This document shows positions 52,717-60,967 of a stretch of 64,000 bases of DNA, piece by piece. The notes under the pieces are model-generated. The model saw nothing but the letters and a program-made list of their open reading frames with translations, made no database searches and was not told the DNA's origin. Position numbers and translations under genes: made by a program. This DNA is from Rhodospirillales bacterium. Lineage in GTDB: Bacteria > Pseudomonadota > Alphaproteobacteria > Rhodospirillales > Shumkoniaceae. How positions within the stretch are numbered: position 1 is the first letter of the stretch; every line of letters starts with the position of its first letter. The DNA lies in NCBI GenBank assembly GCA_014859895.1, contig JACZKS010000082.1, positions 1 to 64,000 on the forward strand, read 5' to 3'.

Positions 52717-53484
52717 TTAACGACCGAGGGTGCGCAGATGGGCGATCGCTGCGTCGCGAAGCAGCGAGATGTCGGAAACGCCGGTGACGATATCGTAGCC
52801 ACGATCGCGCATGGCCTGCACCGAATCGCCGGCCACCGCCAATCCCCCCATCCACTTGCCGGCCGCCTTGATGGCCTTCTCGGCGCGGGTCCTGAGTTCG
52901 ATGAATTCGGGGGCCTGGGTCTTGCCCATGATTCCCATACTGGCCGACAGGTCGACCGGTCCGACAAACAGGACGTCGACACCCTCGACAGCAGCAATCT
53001 CGTCGATATTTCCGACCGCCTTCATGCTCTCGATCTGGCACATCACCAAGAGGCCGGCCGGCAGATCGGCGACGTAGCGTTCCGCCTGGAAGCCGTAATC
53101 GGAGGCGCGAACCAAGCCGTAGGCCGAGCCGCGGATGCCATCCGGCGGATAACGGCAGGCGGCGACGGCGGCCTTGGCCTGTTCGGCGTCATCGACGCTG
53201 GGGATGATGATACCGCGCGCGCCGATGTCCAACGCCCGCTTGATGTAGACGGGGTCGTTCCACGGCACCCGCACGATGGGGGTGGTTGGCGTCGCCGAGA
53301 TGGCCTGCATGAGGGAAATGGAATTCAGGAAATCGCTGGGACCGTGCTCGTGGTCCAGCACCACCATGTCGAAGCCGGCCAATGCCACCACCTCGGCGCC
53401 GATCGGGCTGCACATGTGAATCCAGCAGCCGACCGAAGTTTCCCCCGCCTCAAGGCGCTCTCGCAGCAAATTCCCGCCGTACAT
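52717..53484 (-). CDS. HpcH/HpaI-family aldolase
   Basis: A 255-residue class II pyruvate aldolase of the HpcH/HpaI (4-hydroxy-2-oxoheptanedioate or 2-keto-3-deoxy-sugar-acid aldolase) family, which splits 2-keto acids into pyruvate and an aldehyde using a divalent metal. MVVLDHEHGPSD contains the catalytic His-Glu/His region, VRVPWNDPVYIKRALDIGA and ARGIIIPSVDDAEQA are core strands, MCQIESMKAVGNIDEI carries the metal Glu, and DVLFVGPVDLSASMG the metal Asp. GGGAGG precedes the ATG. It is the last gene of the second TRAP cluster, so the TRAP ligand is probably a sugar acid or keto-acid feeding this aldolase, as an inference. Confidence 0.9.
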   Translation of the reverse strand: MYGGNLLRERLEAGETSVGCWIHMCSPIGAEVVALAGFDMVVLDHEHGPSDFLNSISLMQAISATPTTPIVRVPWNDPVYIKRALDIGARGIIIPSVDDAEQAKAAVAACRYPPDGIRGSAYGLVRASDYGFQAERYVADLPAGLLVMCQIESMKAVGNIDEIAAVEGVDVLFVGPVDLSASMGIMGKTQAPEFIELRTRAEKAIKAAGKWMGGLAVAGDSVQAMRDRGYDIVTGVSDISLLRDAAIAHLRTLGR

Positions 53485-53552
53485 CGGTTCCTCCCATTGT
53501 CAAACCGCGGGCAGAGTTGCCCCCTGCCCCGCCGTTATATGCGCCCGGCAGT

Positions 53553-54917
53553 CTAACGGTAAATCAGGTTCGGCAGCCAGAGCGAGAAACCGGGAATAAA
53601 GGTGATGAGCAGCAGTACGCCCACCAATGGGATGAGGAACGGCAGGGTTGCCTGCGTGCATCGCTCGAACGATACGCCCGACACCCGGGACAGCACATAG
53701 AGCACCATGCCGACCGGCGGCGTCAGCAGGCCGATCATCAGGTTCAGCACCATGACCACCCCGAAATGTACGGGATCGATGCCGACCTGCGTGATGACCG
53801 GCAGCATGACGGGCACCAGGATGGTGATGGCGGCGATCGTCTCCATGAAGAAGCCGACGACGAACAGGATGACGTTGAAGATCAGCAGGACCAGCAGCGG
53901 ATTGGCGGTGAAGCCGGTGATCAAGCCGACGAAATGTTCGGTGACCCGGTTGCTGGTGAGGATCCAGGCAAAGATGGAGGCGCCGGCGACGATCAACATG
54001 ATGATCGCCGTCGTTTCGATGGTTTCCGCCGACACCCGGACGAAGCGCCGGAAATTGAGGGTGCGATACCACACCAGACCAAGGAAGAGTGCCCAGGCGA
54101 CCGCCGCCGCCGCCGCTTCGGTCGGCGTGAAGGCGCCGGTCAGGATGCCGCCGACGATGATGATTGGCGTCATCAACGACATGAATGCGCGCTTGAAGGT
54201 CCGCCACAGCACACTGCCCGAGAACGCGGCGTCGCGCGGGTAATTGCGCTTGTGGGCGAACCATCCCACCATCAGCATCAGGGCGCCGGCCATGAGCAGG
54301 CCGGGAATGAAGCCGGCGGCGAACAGTTGGCCGATGGACGTCGAGGCCATGACGCCGTAGATGACCATTGGCAGCGACGGCGGGATGATCGGGCCGATGG
54401 TGGAAGACGCCGCAGTGACGCCTACCGAAAAGTCCGCGTCGTAGCCGGCGTCGCGCATGGCCTTGATCTCGATGATGCCCAGTCCCCCGGCATCGGCGAC
54501 GGCGGCGCCCGACATGCCGGCAAAGATCACCGAGGCGCCGACATTAACGTGGCCGAGGCCGCCGTGCATCCATCCGACGCAGGCGATGGCGAAGCCAAAG
54601 ATGCGATCCGTGATACCGACCGCGTTCATCAGCGATCCGGCCAGGATGAAGAACGGCACGGCCAGCAGCGGAAAGCTGTCGACGCCATTGACCATGCGGT
54701 GGATCACCACCAGATCGGGCACCTGGCCGGTGATCAGGACGAACAGTAGCGACGATCCGGCAAGCGCAAGCGCCACCGGCACACCGGTGACCAGCATCAG
54801 AAACATTGCCGCAAAGAGAAACGCGACGTCGTCGCCGTTTACTGCCAGCGCCACCGTGCAGGCGGCGGCGATGAACACAAGAAATCCGTTGAGCCTGATA
54901 CCGAGGCGCGTTGACAT
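53553..54917 (-). CDS. TRAP transporter large permease, DctM family
   Basis: A 454-residue membrane protein with about 12-13 helices. Family blocks include FLMLVTGVPVALALAGSSLL, FPLLAVPFFILAGSLMN, the STIGPIIPPSLPMVIYGVMA hairpin and its C-terminal counterpart MIGLLTPPVGMVLYVL. It transports a carboxylate together with the DctQ and DctP subunits encoded upstream. GGGGATACG lies before the ATG at 54917, 9 bp after the dctQ-like stop. The aldolase gene follows 68 bp downstream. Confidence 0.93.
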   Translation of the reverse strand: MSTRLGIRLNGFLVFIAAACTVALAVNGDDVAFLFAAMFLMLVTGVPVALALAGSSLLFVLITGQVPDLVVIHRMVNGVDSFPLLAVPFFILAGSLMNAVGITDRIFGFAIACVGWMHGGLGHVNVGASVIFAGMSGAAVADAGGLGIIEIKAMRDAGYDADFSVGVTAASSTIGPIIPPSLPMVIYGVMASTSIGQLFAAGFIPGLLMAGALMLMVGWFAHKRNYPRDAAFSGSVLWRTFKRAFMSLMTPIIIVGGILTGAFTPTEAAAAAVAWALFLGLVWYRTLNFRRFVRVSAETIETTAIIMLIVAGASIFAWILTSNRVTEHFVGLITGFTANPLLVLLIFNVILFVVGFFMETIAAITILVPVMLPVITQVGIDPVHFGVVMVLNLMIGLLTPPVGMVLYVLSRVSGVSFERCTQATLPFLIPLVGVLLLITFIPGFSLWLPNLIYR

Positions 54918-54926
54918 CGTATCCCC

Positions 54927-55487
54927 CTAGCCGTTCTGGACGTGGCGCGCATGTTCGAGGCTGATTTGGCTGCCGCCCTGGCGGATGTGGCGAGCCAGAA
55001 CCTGAATCGCGCGGATGGCCATGGCGGCCAGGCAGACGCTGATCATGTAGTACATCCAGCTTTTCGGCAGTTCGAGGGACACCATCATCTGGAGGGTTTT
55101 TCCCGCCAGATTGAAGCACGCCCAGGACGTATAGGCGAAGAAAGCGATCTTGCCGACGTCGCCGATATAGATGAGCGTGCTTCCCAGTTTCGGCGGAATG
55201 AAGCGAAACAGAAATTCCACCATGATGTGGCTGTTCTTGCGTACCGCCGTGATGGAGCCGACAAAGGTGACGCCGATGAGTAGGTAGCGGGCGATCTCCT
55301 CCGTCCAGGCCAGAGAATCATTGAGCACATAACGGGTGAAGAACTGGGCGAAGATGTCCAGAGCCAGGATCCAGAAGATCACGAAAACAATGTAATCCTC
55401 GACGCCGATTTTCCGCCAATCGATTGGCGCGTCCAACTCGTTGTCGAGTTTGGCCATCTCGGCGATGATTTGGTTCGGTTCGGACAT
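54927..55487 (-). CDS. TRAP transporter small permease, DctQ family
   Basis: A 186-residue protein with four predicted helices. RYVLNDSLAWTEEIARYLLI is the DctQ signature block, followed by FVGSITAVRKNSHIMVEFLF. GGGGCGAAG precedes the ATG. It sits 35 bp after the DctP-like gene and 9 bp before the DctM-like gene in a minus-strand operon. Confidence 0.92.
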   Translation of the reverse strand: MSEPNQIIAEMAKLDNELDAPIDWRKIGVEDYIVFVIFWILALDIFAQFFTRYVLNDSLAWTEEIARYLLIGVTFVGSITAVRKNSHIMVEFLFRFIPPKLGSTLIYIGDVGKIAFFAYTSWACFNLAGKTLQMMVSLELPKSWMYYMISVCLAAMAIRAIQVLARHIRQGGSQISLEHARHVQNG

Positions 55488-55522
55488 CTTCGCCCCATTC
55501 GCTATGATCTAGGTTTCCGCAG

Positions 55523-56506
55523 TTACTTGATCGCCTGCAGACGGTCCCAGACCTCCTTGGGCCACGGCACGTCCTTCGGGTTCGCGTCATAGAAGGCGGC
55601 GGTCGCCTTCTGCATGGCGGCGACATCGACGTCCTTGGTCACGATGTTGCCCTGGCTCTCGAACCAGGCAACGAGATCCTTCTCCTTCTTCTCGATGTCG
55701 GCCGTGCAGCCGGCGGCTGCTTCGGTGAACACCTCGGCGAACATCTTTTTCTCGGCGTCGTTCAGCTTCTGCCACCGTGGGCCGCCGATGATGGCGAGCA
55801 GGCTGTCGGTGATGTGGCCGGTGAGGTTGATGTACTTCTGGACCTCGTAGAACTTCTTGGCCTGAATGGTTGGCAGCGGGTTCTCCTGGGCGTCAACGAC
55901 CCCCTGCTGAAGCGCGAGATACACTTCGGCGAAGGCAATCGGCGTCGGGTTGGCGCCGGTGGCTTTCGGGAAGGCGGTATAGGCCGGCGCGTCGGGAACG
56001 CGGATCTTGACACCCTTCATGTCCGCAGGCGTGCGGACCGGCTTCTTTGAGGTGACGTGGCGCTGGCCGTAATAGGTGGCGGTGATCGCCTTGTTGCCGC
56101 TAGCCTTCATGTAGCCGTCGGCGAGATCCTTGAAGAGGTCGCTCTTCAGGAACTTCTTCCAGTGGTCGACCGAACGGTAGACATAGGGATAGCCGCTGAT
56201 CGACATCGGGCCGTAAGAGCGGCCGGCGAACTGGAAGCCCGTCCAGATGGCGTCGACGGTGCCCAGAGACAGGCCCTCGTTGATGTCGGTCTCCTTGCCC
56301 AGCGATGAGGCCGGGAAGACTTCCATCTCGTACTTGCCGGCGGAGCGCTTCTTGATCTCGTCGGCAGCCCACAGGGCCCAGGCGTGATAGGGCTCGCTGA
56401 TCTCGTAGACGTGCGCAAACTTCAGCTTCTCGGCGGCTTGGACGGTACCTGTCAGGGCGACGGCGACGGCCAGGCCGGCAAACGCGAGTAGGTGACGGAG
56501 TTTCAT
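55523..56506 (-). CDS. TRAP transporter solute-binding protein, DctP family
   Basis: A 327-residue periplasmic binding protein. Signal peptide about residues 1-24 (MKLRHLLAFAGLAVAVALTG), mature start AEKLKFAHVYEISEPYHAWA. GVKIRVPDAPAYTAFPKATGANPTPIAF is represented here by its binding Arg in KIRVPDAP and by IAFAEVYLALQQGVVDAQEN, the TRAP signature. The start at 56506 has GGGAGGAGC upstream. First gene of the TRAP-aldolase operon; its ligand is probably a sugar acid, inferred from the aldolase. Confidence 0.93.
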   Translation of the reverse strand: MKLRHLLAFAGLAVAVALTGTVQAAEKLKFAHVYEISEPYHAWALWAADEIKKRSAGKYEMEVFPASSLGKETDINEGLSLGTVDAIWTGFQFAGRSYGPMSISGYPYVYRSVDHWKKFLKSDLFKDLADGYMKASGNKAITATYYGQRHVTSKKPVRTPADMKGVKIRVPDAPAYTAFPKATGANPTPIAFAEVYLALQQGVVDAQENPLPTIQAKKFYEVQKYINLTGHITDSLLAIIGGPRWQKLNDAEKKMFAEVFTEAAAGCTADIEKKEKDLVAWFESQGNIVTKDVDVAAMQKATAAFYDANPKDVPWPKEVWDRLQAIK

Positions 56507-56894
56507 ATGCTCCTCCCTTTGTAATGTTGCCGTAACTGAAGGGGATGCCAGAACGCAAGCACATCGGCCGGAACCGGGTTCTGGCGCCATCCCGGCCGGA
56601 CACAATAAGAGTCAATGCAATGCGTCATTGTTTTCGAATGGCTCGTATTCGTTTTTTTTGAGGGACTCCCCATTTTGGGGAATCCTTGCTCCCTGTCCGC
56701 TCGCGGGGAAATTGGCCCTACCAGCGGTAAACGGATGTTATATGGCTTCGTCTGCCCGGATCAACATCCTTTTTGGTGCATGGCCGCACCGCCGGCTCAA
56801 AAAGAAATGCACCCCCGGGGCTGCCGGGGGTGCATTTCCGCGTTCGACCGGTCCGGAGGGAACTAAACCGTGTGGCCGCCCCCTCCGCCGAAGA
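56507..56894. other. Non-coding gap with terminator and TRAP promoter region
   Basis: This 388-bp region holds the upstream region of the second TRAP operon (inverted repeat CAATG-N8-CATTG at about 56614-56631), a stretch without recognisable features, and a strong terminator for the third TRAP operon at 56799-56838. The short frames here have no ribosome binding site or coding pattern that I trust. Confidence 0.5.
56799..56838 (-). terminator. Intrinsic terminator of the third TRAP operon
   Basis: A 15-bp perfect stem GAAATGCACCCCCGG (56804-56818) / CCGGGGGTGCATTTC (56824-56838) with a 5-nt loop. Read on the minus strand it is followed by TTTTT (56799-56803), so it ends transcription after the DctM-like gene that stops at 56895. 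Confidence 0.93.
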
Positions 56895-58439
56895 TCAGAG
56901 ATTGCCGAAGGCAAGCCTCGGCAGGTAGAGCGTGAGTTCCGGGAAAATAATGCACATGCTAAGGCCGACCGCCTGCAAGAAGATAAACGGCAACGACGCG
57001 GCAAAAATCGTCGATGTCGGGATCTCCTTGGGCGTCGTCCCCCGGAGGTAGAAGAGGGCCGGTCCGTAGGGCGGCGAGATGAAGCTCATCTGCATATTCA
57101 CCAGATAGATGACGCCGAACCACAGGGCGATTTCCGGGCCCTTGGGGCCGGGAATGCCGAACAGGCCTTCGAACGGCAGCGACATGACAATCGGCACGAA
57201 GATCGGCACCGCCAGCAGCAGAATGCCCACCCAGTCCAGGAACATGCCGAGGAAGATCAGGATGACCATCATCAGCATCAGGATGCCGTAAGGCGGCAGA
57301 CCGGTACCGAGGATCATCTCCGACACGAACTCGCCGCCGCCCTGCAACACGTAGAAGGCGACGAAGATCGAGGCGCCGAACATGATCCAGAGAACCAGGG
57401 CCGAGTTCCTGATGCAGATGAACGAGGCTTCCTTGATGGACTGGAAAGTCAGCCGCCGATGCATGGCCGCCACGATCATGGCGCCGGCGCTGCCGACGCC
57501 GGCCGATTCCACCGGCGTCGCGGCGCCGGTGAAGATAAGGCCCAGCACCAGGACGATCAGGATGATCGGCGCGATCATGCCGCGCAGCAGGAGAAGTTTC
57601 TCCTTCATGCTGACCCGCTCTTCCACCGGAAGCGCCGGCCCCAGGGCCGGGTTGATATAGCAGCGGATCAACGCATAGGACATATAAAGGCCCGACAACA
57701 GCAGGCCCGGCAGCACGGCGCCGAGATAAAGCTCGCCCACCGAGGCCTGGGCCACCACCGCATAGATGATGGCCAGGATGGAGGGCGGGATCAGAATGCC
57801 CAGCGTGCCGCCGGCCATCACCGAGCCCAGGGCCAGCTTGGGATCGTACTTCCGGCTCAACATCGCCGGCAGCGCGATCATGCCCATGGTCACCACGGCG
57901 GCGCCGACGATGCCCACCATGGCCGCCAGGATGGTCGAAGCGAACACAGTGGCCGCCGCGAGGCCGCCGCGCAGGCCACCCATCCACTTGTAGACGACGG
58001 TGAACATCTCGTCGATGAGGCCGGCCCGCTCCAGCATCGCCGCCATGAAGATGAACAGCGGGATGGCCGAAAGCTGGTAGTCCGTCATCATCGGGAAGAT
58101 GCGGGTCGGGATGAGGTTCACCATGTACTTGTCGCCGACCAGGTACATGAAGACCACCGTCAGCGCCCCGGAACCGAAGCTCAAGGGCATGCCGGCGCTA
58201 AGCACCATCAGCAGAGAGCCGAACATGGCGATCGACAGGTATTCGATGGGAATCCCCGCCAACGTGCTCTGGAACGTGAAGAGGAAGGGTTCCGCTCCGC
58301 GGCCGACGAACAGGGTGTTCAGGACCTCGACGGTCACCACGAAGGCGAAGGCGCAGAACAGGATGGTGATCATCCAGCCGAAGCGCGTCGAGGGAATCAA
58401 GCTTTGGCGCGCGGCACCAACTCCAACATTACTTGTCAT
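56895..58439 (-). CDS. TRAP transporter large permease (mannitol/chloroaromatic-type)
   Basis: A 514-residue membrane protein of the DctM family. It is longer than the other two DctM proteins here because of an extended N-terminal region. MPLSFGSGALTVVFMYLVGD, FPMMTDYQLSAIPLFIFMAA, LGILIPPSILAIIYAVVAQA and the C-terminal MSFISPPYGPALFYLRG are the matching blocks. The size and the FISPPYGPALFYL variant fit the TRAP branch annotated for mannitol/chloroaromatic compounds, though the real substrate is unknown. It overlaps the small-subunit gene by 11 bp. Confidence 0.92.
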   Translation of the reverse strand: MTSNVGVGAARQSLIPSTRFGWMITILFCAFAFVVTVEVLNTLFVGRGAEPFLFTFQSTLAGIPIEYLSIAMFGSLLMVLSAGMPLSFGSGALTVVFMYLVGDKYMVNLIPTRIFPMMTDYQLSAIPLFIFMAAMLERAGLIDEMFTVVYKWMGGLRGGLAAATVFASTILAAMVGIVGAAVVTMGMIALPAMLSRKYDPKLALGSVMAGGTLGILIPPSILAIIYAVVAQASVGELYLGAVLPGLLLSGLYMSYALIRCYINPALGPALPVEERVSMKEKLLLLRGMIAPIILIVLVLGLIFTGAATPVESAGVGSAGAMIVAAMHRRLTFQSIKEASFICIRNSALVLWIMFGASIFVAFYVLQGGGEFVSEMILGTGLPPYGILMLMMVILIFLGMFLDWVGILLLAVPIFVPIVMSLPFEGLFGIPGPKGPEIALWFGVIYLVNMQMSFISPPYGPALFYLRGTTPKEIPTSTIFAASLPFIFLQAVGLSMCIIFPELTLYLPRLAFGNL

Positions 58440-59184
58440 TGTCGACCTCGGAAAAATGCTTGAAGGTCTGGAAGTCCTTCACAAAGCGGCTGATGCCCAT
58501 GAGGGCGACCAGGAAGGCGCCGAAGGGGATCATGGCTTTGACGGGCCAATGCGCGATCTGCCACTCGGACTGCGAGAGGTCCATGTTGTACCCCTGCGCG
58601 ATCCACGACAGCCACGACGGCAAGGCGTTCTGGTCAAGGCCGATCGAGAAAAAGGTCCAGCCTGAAAACAACATGCCGAGGATGAAGATGAAGAAGATGT
58701 TGGTCGTCACCATGTCGGCGCCGGCGCGTGCCCGGCGGCTCCACTTGGCGTAGAACACGTCGACCCGCACGTGGCCGTCGATGAGGTAAAGCGCCGCGCC
58801 CCCCAGCGTGTACATGACGCCGAACATCAGGAAGGAGGCCTCGTGTACCCAGTTGGTGGGCGAATTGAAGAAGTAGCGGCCGAGAACTTCGAAGACGTAA
58901 TAGCAGATGCCGATGATGATCCACAGCGACGCGAACTGGCCGACCCACATACAAAGGGCGTCGACCGCCCGGGTGAACCGGTTGCCTGGCGGCAGCCAGT
59001 CGACTTTCTGGGCCTCCGCCTCAATGTCCTCGGTCAGGATCACCTGATCCTTCGCCTTCAAGGCGGCGTCGGCCGCGGCGCGACGTTGCGCCAGTAACAG
59101 GAAGACTAAGGGAAACACGATCATGATGCCCCAGAAAAACCAGTGCGGCAGCACGAAACCGTAACGAACGACTTCCCCGCTCAT
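58429..59184 (-). CDS. TRAP transporter small permease (extended DctQ family)
   Basis: A 251-residue protein, larger than a usual DctQ (about 160-190). An N-terminal helix (WFFWGIMIVFPLVFLLLAQR) and a charged linker (about 31-65) precede the four-helix DctQ core with RYFFNSPTNWVHEASFLMFG. This long form belongs with the long-form DctM next to it. The stop lies inside the start of the DctM-like gene. The start at 59184 has a weak Shine-Dalgarno, and a hairpin lies upstream. Confidence 0.88.
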   Translation of the reverse strand: MSGEVVRYGFVLPHWFFWGIMIVFPLVFLLLAQRRAAADAALKAKDQVILTEDIEAEAQKVDWLPPGNRFTRAVDALCMWVGQFASLWIIIGICYYVFEVLGRYFFNSPTNWVHEASFLMFGVMYTLGGAALYLIDGHVRVDVFYAKWSRRARAGADMVTTNIFFIFILGMLFSGWTFFSIGLDQNALPSWLSWIAQGYNMDLSQSEWQIAHWPVKAMIPFGAFLVALMGISRFVKDFQTFKHFSEVDNDK

Positions 59185-59234
59185 TTCACTAACTCGCTTT
59201 CGATTCAGTCAGTCACATACCTGACATAACGGAG

Positions 59235-59260
59235 GGGATGGCCGGCGAACCGGCCATCCC
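59235..59260 (-). other. Intercistronic hairpin after the Tat-type binding-protein gene
   Basis: An 11-bp perfect stem GGGATGGCCGG (59235-59245) / CCGGCCATCCC (59250-59260) with loop CGAA, plus a small CGCCCA/TGGGCG stem at about 59265-59280. It lies between the binding-protein stop (59301) and the small-permease start (59184), and may stabilise the upstream message and raise binding-protein yield. Confidence 0.55.
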
Positions 59261-59300
59261 GCACCCGCCCATTTTGGGCGCTTTGTTTTTGTTGTCTTTA

Positions 59301-60410
59301 TTACTTGATCTCGAAGCCTTCGACGTCCTTTTCGTTAAGGATTGCGAAGGATGGGTTCCGCATGACTTCGAGCCAGATCTTGAGAACGCGACCGGCGTCC
59401 TTGTCCTTGTTGGCCCAGTTGAACCACAGCGGAATGGCAATCTTCTTGAAAGCGATGACGTCGTCTTCGGAGAGATGGATGACCTCGTTGCCGGCGGCCG
59501 CGTACTTCGGCCATGCCGCAACGTTGGCTTTCTGGATGCCGCAGTAGTGGTCGAGCGAGAACGCCTTGGCGGCATCCTCGATCACCGCCTTCATGCGCGG
59601 CGAGAACGATTCCCAGACGCGCAGACTGAATGCGATGTCCAGCGGGTCGACGGCCTGGTGCAGGGTGGGCGTCGAGGTCGGGCCCATGATGACGTACTTG
59701 GTGACCTGGTGGAAGCCGAGGTCGTAGTCGACGGCGGGACCGACGAAGTCGGCGGCGTCGATGGTGCCCTTTTCGAGGGCCGGATACACTTCCGAACCCG
59801 GCAGCAGGGTCGTTCGGGCGCCCAGGGCCGCGAAGGTCTCGGCGATGATGCCGCCGGGCATGCGGATCTTGAGGCCCTTGAAGTCATTGAGCGAACGGAT
59901 CGGCTTCTTCGAATGGATCAGGTTCAGGTCGTGATGGACGTTGGCGACGAAGTACAGGCCGTTCTTGGCATACAGTTCGCGGGCGATGTCGATCAGGCCG
60001 TACGAATAGTAGGCCACGTCCCAAACGTCGGGGCGAACCGGGGCCATCGGCCACGAGGTGAGGAAGTTGGCGGCGGGCATACGGCTCGGCCAACGGGTCC
60101 AGAAGATGTTCTGGCCGTCGAGCACGCCGTTGCGGACGCCATCGAAAACCTGGAAGTCGCCGACCACGGCGCTTTCCGGAAACGGCTTGAAGTCCAGCTC
60201 GCCACCGGTCTTCTCGACCATGGTCTTGCACCACGCCTCGAAGAGTTTGTAGCCGACGGTACCGGCCGACCAGGAGGACTGGATCTTCAGTTCACGGGTC
60301 TTGGCTTGGGCGCCCGCAACATGGGGCATGCTGACCGTGGCGACGGCGGCAGCAGCAACACCGGCCTTGGTCGTCGTTTTTAGAAACTCACGACGAGAAG
60401 CGTTTTTCAT
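59301..60410 (-). CDS. TRAP transporter solute-binding protein with Tat signal
   Basis: A 369-residue periplasmic binding protein of the TRAP (DctP-like, mannitol/chloroaromatic) type. The N-terminus MKNASRREFLKTTTKAGVAA carries a twin-arginine motif SRREFLK followed by a hydrophobic stretch ending VAGAQA, so it is probably folded before export. LKIQSSWSAGTVGYKLFEAW is the mature start and FKGLKIRMPGGIIAETFAAL holds the conserved binding Arg. GGAGGT precedes the ATG at 60410; the in-frame extension upstream is not protein-like. First gene of the third TRAP operon. Confidence 0.92.
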   Translation of the reverse strand: MKNASRREFLKTTTKAGVAAAAVATVSMPHVAGAQAKTRELKIQSSWSAGTVGYKLFEAWCKTMVEKTGGELDFKPFPESAVVGDFQVFDGVRNGVLDGQNIFWTRWPSRMPAANFLTSWPMAPVRPDVWDVAYYSYGLIDIARELYAKNGLYFVANVHHDLNLIHSKKPIRSLNDFKGLKIRMPGGIIAETFAALGARTTLLPGSEVYPALEKGTIDAADFVGPAVDYDLGFHQVTKYVIMGPTSTPTLHQAVDPLDIAFSLRVWESFSPRMKAVIEDAAKAFSLDHYCGIQKANVAAWPKYAAAGNEVIHLSEDDVIAFKKIAIPLWFNWANKDKDAGRVLKIWLEVMRNPSFAILNEKDVEGFEIK

Positions 60411-60967
60411 TACGTGACCTCCACTCATGTGTCTTTTATTGCGCGACAAACGGCGGCGGTCCTGTTTTCGGGTTGTGCCGCACATGTCCGCAACAACACC
60501 ATACGGATTGGAAACATTAAAAAACAACCGGAATCTTTCGACCCCGGTTATGTGGAATAATTCTAATAATTCATCGATTTTTGGGCGACCAATTTTCTAA
60601 AATTGTCTTGTTGGATGCATTTTCGCAATACGGCTGCCCTGACAATGTAAAAGCGATAATTATATTTCGATTCACAAATATATTATGGGAATTCTAGATT
60701 CTCCATAGGTTGTGGAGGTCGCTAAATGCATAAGTAATTCATAATTCAAACTAGCCAAAAACCAAGGGCTATTCCACTCTTCAACTTCTTCCTCGGGCGT
60801 TACTGATCATTACATAGCATGGGACGAGGAACCCCCAAGGGCTCACAACCTTGAATGATCCTAAAGTCCGGTCTGGACAAGCGCGATTTTTCGCAATGTG
60901 GAACTCGTTCCGCGGCTGGCGATTGCATAACTTCGGCTGAAAAACTTCCGCCTTATAAAATCCGCGG
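60411..60967. other. Long AT-rich non-coding region upstream of the Tat-type TRAP operon
   Basis: This 557-bp gap is much poorer in GC than its flanks. It contains tandem 9-mers GAATAATTC/TAATAATTC (60555-60572), a palindrome at 60590-60605 and several A/T runs. It is the promoter region of the TRAP operon and also lies past the end of the hybrid kinase gene. Reading frames here are short, lack ribosome binding sites and have no coding bias. Confidence 0.5.
60590..60605. promoter_or_regulatory. Palindromic operator candidate upstream of the Tat-type TRAP operon
   Basis: CAATTTT-CT-AAAATTG, a 7-bp perfect inverted repeat with a 2-nt centre, lies about 180 bp upstream of the binding-protein start on the minus strand. 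The regulator is unknown. Confidence 0.4.

Noticed and set aside
56628-58463. 611-residue plus-strand frame antisense to the DctM-like gene
   Set aside because: Extremely His/Arg/Asp-rich, runs through a terminator hairpin, and has no recognisable domain.
60575-60640. Sigma-54 promoter (GG-N10-GC) upstream of the Tat-type TRAP operon
   Set aside because: The only GG-N10-GC match lies on the strand opposite to the operon and lacks the rest of the consensus.
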